Below, piece by piece: positions 61,121 through 64,000 of a DNA stretch of 64,000 nucleotides (positions within the stretch are counted from its first letter, which is position 1; each line of letters opens with the position of its first letter). The position numbers and the translations under genes are program-made. The stretch spans positions 434,001-498,000 of the forward strand of contig JAUIRK010000993.1 of assembly GCA_030549495.1 (NCBI GenBank), written 5' to 3'. Under the pieces are notes generated by a model. It worked only from the letters and a program-made list of their open reading frames with translations. It was not told the origin of the DNA and made no database searches. Source of the DNA: Nectonema munidae. Taxonomy: Eukaryota > Nematomorpha > Nectonematoida > Nectonematidae.

Positions 61121-61712
61121 CTACTATGACTAGTTCAAAATTTTAATAATAATTTAAAGTTATCACACAATTTTTTTACATATTTTTTCAAAATAATATA
61201 AAAAAATAGATTTCATAAGTTTTGTTCTAAGCCACGTAAATATTGACGAAAACCAATATTTTCATCTTGCTTTATTGAAACGTGTCCATCAAATTAAACT
61301 AGAGGGCAATTGTTCTGAAAAGTCATAGATAGATCTGATATTGGATAGGTGTGATAATCCACGCTGTTCTTAGCAACATAAAAGTGTGAGAAAATCTCTT
61401 TGTAAAATAAATCTCACCACAAACTCTTTTTATTTACATTTTGAACATTGATTCAAAACAGATGTGCAGATGCAGAGCCACTTAAAACATGCGTTTGATG
61501 AGCGAAATATAAAAATGCTTTCTTTGATATCATTGAAATACACTGCAAGAATAAGCTTGTATCTCTTTGCTTCATCATTGCAGCAAATGGAGTGGTTCTT
61601 TTTCCTAAAAAATTTAATAAAGCGGTCTTAGACTTATCTGAGATCACTGTGTTCATCTCTCAGTCACCTATATATCCTCTAAGCAGTTCTTGTTATAAAC
61701 TGGTGCCCGGAA

Positions 61713-62424
61713 AATTGTAGGTAAATTGCCATTGGTGCCCATCGGTAAATTGCCATTGGTGCCCATCGGTAAATTGCCATTGGTGCCCATCGGTAAATTG
61801 CCATTGTTGCCCATCGGTAAATTGCCATTGTTGCCCATCGGTAAATTGCCATTGTTGCCCATCGGTAAATTGCCATTGTTGCCCATCGGTAAATTGCCAT
61901 TGTTGCCCATCGGTAAATTGCCATTGGTGCCCATCGCTAAATTGCATTGGTGCCCATGGTAAATTGCATTAGTGCCCATCGGTAAATTGCCATTGGTGCC
62001 CATCGGTAAATTGCCATTGGTGCCCATCGGTAAATTGCCATTGGTGCCCATCGGTAAATTGCCATTGGTGCCCATCGGTAAATTGCCATTGGTGCCCATC
62101 GGTAAATTGCCATTGGTGCCCATCGGTAAATTGCCATTGGTGCCCATCGGTAAATTGCCATTGGTGCCCATCGGTAAATTGCCATTGGTGCCCATCGGTA
62201 AATTGCCATTGGTGCCCATCGGTAAATTGCCATTGGTGCCCATCGGTAAATTGCCATTGGTGCCCATCGGTAAATTGCCATTGGTGCCCATCGGTAAATT
62301 GCCATTGGTGCCCATCGGTAAATTGCCATTGGTGCCCATCGGTAAATTGCCATTGGTGCCCATTGGTAAATTGCCATTGGTGCCCATCGGTAAATTGCCA
62401 TTGGTGCCCATCGGTAAATTGCCA
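61713..62424 (+). repeat. Homogeneous 24-bp minisatellite, about 29 units
   Basis: The unit starts GGTAAATTGCC, continues ATTGGT and ends GCCCATC. Most units are identical. A block of five consecutive units has TTGTTGCCC in place of TTGGTGCCC (about 61801-61925), next to two shortened units (61931-61978). Because 24 is divisible by three and the unit lacks stops in most frames, long frames appear on both strands (up to 261 codons). I do not treat these as genes. Confidence 0.97.
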
Positions 62425-62467
62425 GGGAGAAAATTGCAATTATTTAACCGCAAACTTCAACATTTTA

Positions 62468-62826
62468 CTTTGCTAATTTTGAAAAACTTTACTGTAACAT
62501 TGCATATAAAAAATTTGAAACTTTATTATTGAATATTTAAATCACTAACAAAAGTTAGTTAGTAATGTTCTTTTTTTATTGTAATAAGGTAAATTGCAAG
62601 TAAAGGTAACTTGCTCTCTTTTCATCTTGAAGGTAGTTAGTGGTAATTTTTGAAATAATTACATCTTTTTGTTTTGAATAGATAAAGATTTTTTGTCTAC
62701 ACTTCTTGCAATTTCTTGCTTTCAAACTAACTTTTGTTAGTGTTATAAATTTTAAATAAACTTTATAATAGAGTTTCAAATTTTTTATATTCAATATTGC
62801 AGTAAAGTTTTTCAAAATTAGCAAAG
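62468..62826. repeat. Foldback structure next to the 24-bp minisatellite
   Basis: Arms of about 90-100 bp at 62468-62558 and 62727-62826 are inverted copies (TTTGCTAATTTTGAAAAACT...CTAACAAAAGTTAG against its partner), with a 168-bp loop. Minisatellite-like words lie outside the right arm (AATGGCAATTTATCC at 62879-62893, inverted) and in the loop (GGTAAATTGC at 62588). The minisatellite thus appears to have grown inside one side of a larger inverted-repeat element. Confidence 0.8.
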
Positions 62827-62925
62827 AAAAAGGTTCAGGGTTGAGGTTAAAGTGATATTCTCCATGGCAGTTAACCCACAATGGCAATTTATCCAAAAAT
62901 TGATTTTCTCACTTTTAATTTTTCG

Positions 62926-63201
62926 GCCACATTTAAAAAGAACATAAATGTTTGGAAATAGCACTACTTCTCATTTTGCTTGTGCAGGAGATTCAGGCCG
63001 CATCTGTAAAGATATTTCCATGAAATGATTTTTCCAACGTTTTAATTTTATGGAAAATAATTCTATACAAGGCAAATCTTCTTTGTATTTTGTGATACCC
63101 TTTTCTAGATTCACATCTTTTAACGACAAATTACTTGGAACAAGGCCCATTAAAGAAGTTGAAATCATTTCGGATGGAGAAAATTTTTCATTAAGACACA
63201 A
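62926..63201 (-). pseudogene. hAT transposase, C-terminal fragment (DUF4371/52 kDa repressor type)
   Basis: The minus-strand frame reads LNEKFSPSEMISTSLMGLVPSN, in two recognisable parts (KFS..., LMGLVPS), then KYKEDLPCIELFSIKLKRWKN and RPESPAQAK. A stop follows, and then VVLFPNIYVLFKC. The GL-PS...Y-EDLP...RW...PESPAQA...FPNI order is typical of THAP9/52-kDa-repressor-like hAT transposases just before the dimerisation domain. Both ends are missing. Confidence 0.8.
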
Positions 63202-64000
63202 AAAATAAATGATTTTTATAAATTGTCATGAAGAAAACAATAAATTGAAAGGATGTGCTTCCGTGCACTGCGATTACTGCCACCCTATTCAGCAAAGCTA
63301 GTGCCATACTTATCAACATGACGTTCATAACCTATCATTTCTAAGGTTTCAACGTTATATACAAAAAACATGTAGAAGTGTTGATAATCCTCATATCTTT
63401 CTTGGCTAACGACTTTTGCAAAATTCTAACAATGGTATCCTTTTTTTCATTTAATGTTTTATGATTTATAATAAATTTAATAGCACCTCTTCATTTTGGA
63501 CTATCTAATAAGTACTGACAAAAAAATTTAAGACAATCAATTACGTTATACACATAGGGTATTGAACACTTCTATAAAATATTTAGATTGCAAGAAATAT
63601 TATACTATATGCCAATATAGTCTGTTAATTGTTTTTTCCCCAATTTAATACGTAGATTCTTAGAATAAGTAAAAAATAATGAATAAAAAGAAACAAAAAT
63701 GGATCCTTCCTAACGCCATTGAACACCCTGCCCCTGTGTGTGGGCCTGTTTATCAATAGTTCTAACCTCAGTGCGATTAATAAATATTCACAATTATAGA
63801 GATTGAACCCACACTCACGTATGCCTACATGTGGAAAATAAAGATTTTAAATTTAAAGCAATGACATGATCAAATGCTTGTATAATTTATGCTTAGAAAA
63901 AATCTGAAAATGTTTGATTTTTGTTTCGAAAAATAATTAAGTTGTAAAATGTTTCCTTAAAATATTTCAGACGTTTCAAGGATTGGTACGCTAAAAATCG
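63202..64000. other. No gene seen at the right end
   Basis: AT-rich sequence without recognisable frames. A GTGGGTTCAATCTCT phrase (minus strand, about 63805-63819) resembles a B-box but has no partner A-box that I can support. Confidence 0.5.

Noticed and set aside
59548-62424. CRISPR-like arrays
   Set aside because: Units are contiguous with no unique spacers, and the genome is eukaryotic, so these are minisatellites.
61668-62532. Long repetitive open frames (up to 261 codons, NLPMGTNG-type repeats)
   Set aside because: They occur in five frames on both strands because the 24-bp unit is a multiple of three without stops. No start context or non-repeat protein is attached.

Overview
The window is an AT-rich stretch of a metazoan, almost certainly invertebrate, nuclear genome. 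It has spliced genes with kilobase-scale introns, GT/AG junctions, AATAAA signals, tRNA-derived SINEs, non-LTR retrotransposons and several cut-and-paste DNA transposon superfamilies. I cannot name the species. There are no bacterial operons, rRNA or tRNA genes, or CRISPR arrays.

The one confidently identified host gene lies on the + strand at 3.9-33.1 kb. It is the 3' part of a calsyntenin (alcadein), a neuronal type I membrane protein. Four exons (3913-4273, 11716-12154, 23362-24120, 32325-32735) join in phase to give about 655 residues: end of the laminin-G-like domain, juxtamembrane ectodomain, one membrane helix, and a cytoplasmic tail with two tryptophan motifs. Upstream exons lie outside the window. 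The introns (7.4, 11.2 and 8.2 kb) are full of transposons. They hold TTAA-flanked short elements with CCC termini (piggyBac-like MITEs), hAT-like MITEs with 8-bp target duplications, SINE copies, a Tigger/pogo element invaded by a tandem-repeat block (18.2-21.8 kb), a second inverted copy of that block (26.6-27.9 kb), and a hAT element (29.3-31.4 kb) that itself carries a SINE.

From 33 to 64 kb the window is mostly a transposon graveyard. It holds a nearly intact Tigger (38.3-40.6 kb), a non-LTR retrotransposon on the - strand with endonuclease and reverse transcriptase (42.0-45.3 kb), and a hAT element (45.8-49.1 kb) containing a piggyBac transposase relic. Next come a second LINE 3' end (49.5-49.9 kb), a second piggyBac relic (50.2-51.2 kb) and a ZBED-like hAT relic (56.4-57.8 kb). 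The right end has a degenerate 16-17-bp minisatellite (59.5-61.1 kb), a very homogeneous 24-bp minisatellite (61.7-62.4 kb) next to a foldback structure, and a hAT fragment (62.9-63.2 kb). At 51.4-51.9 kb a candidate 3'-terminal exon pair with polyadenylation signals may be the tail of a second host gene, with tentative resemblance to the C-terminal domain of Slo-type potassium channels.

I see no new gene system. The most unusual items are the two opposite-orientation copies of a roughly 145-bp tandem-repeat element, each ending in a palindrome of different sequence, the TTAA/CCC MITE family that also forms a 230-bp palindrome, and the altered first tryptophan motif of the calsyntenin tail.
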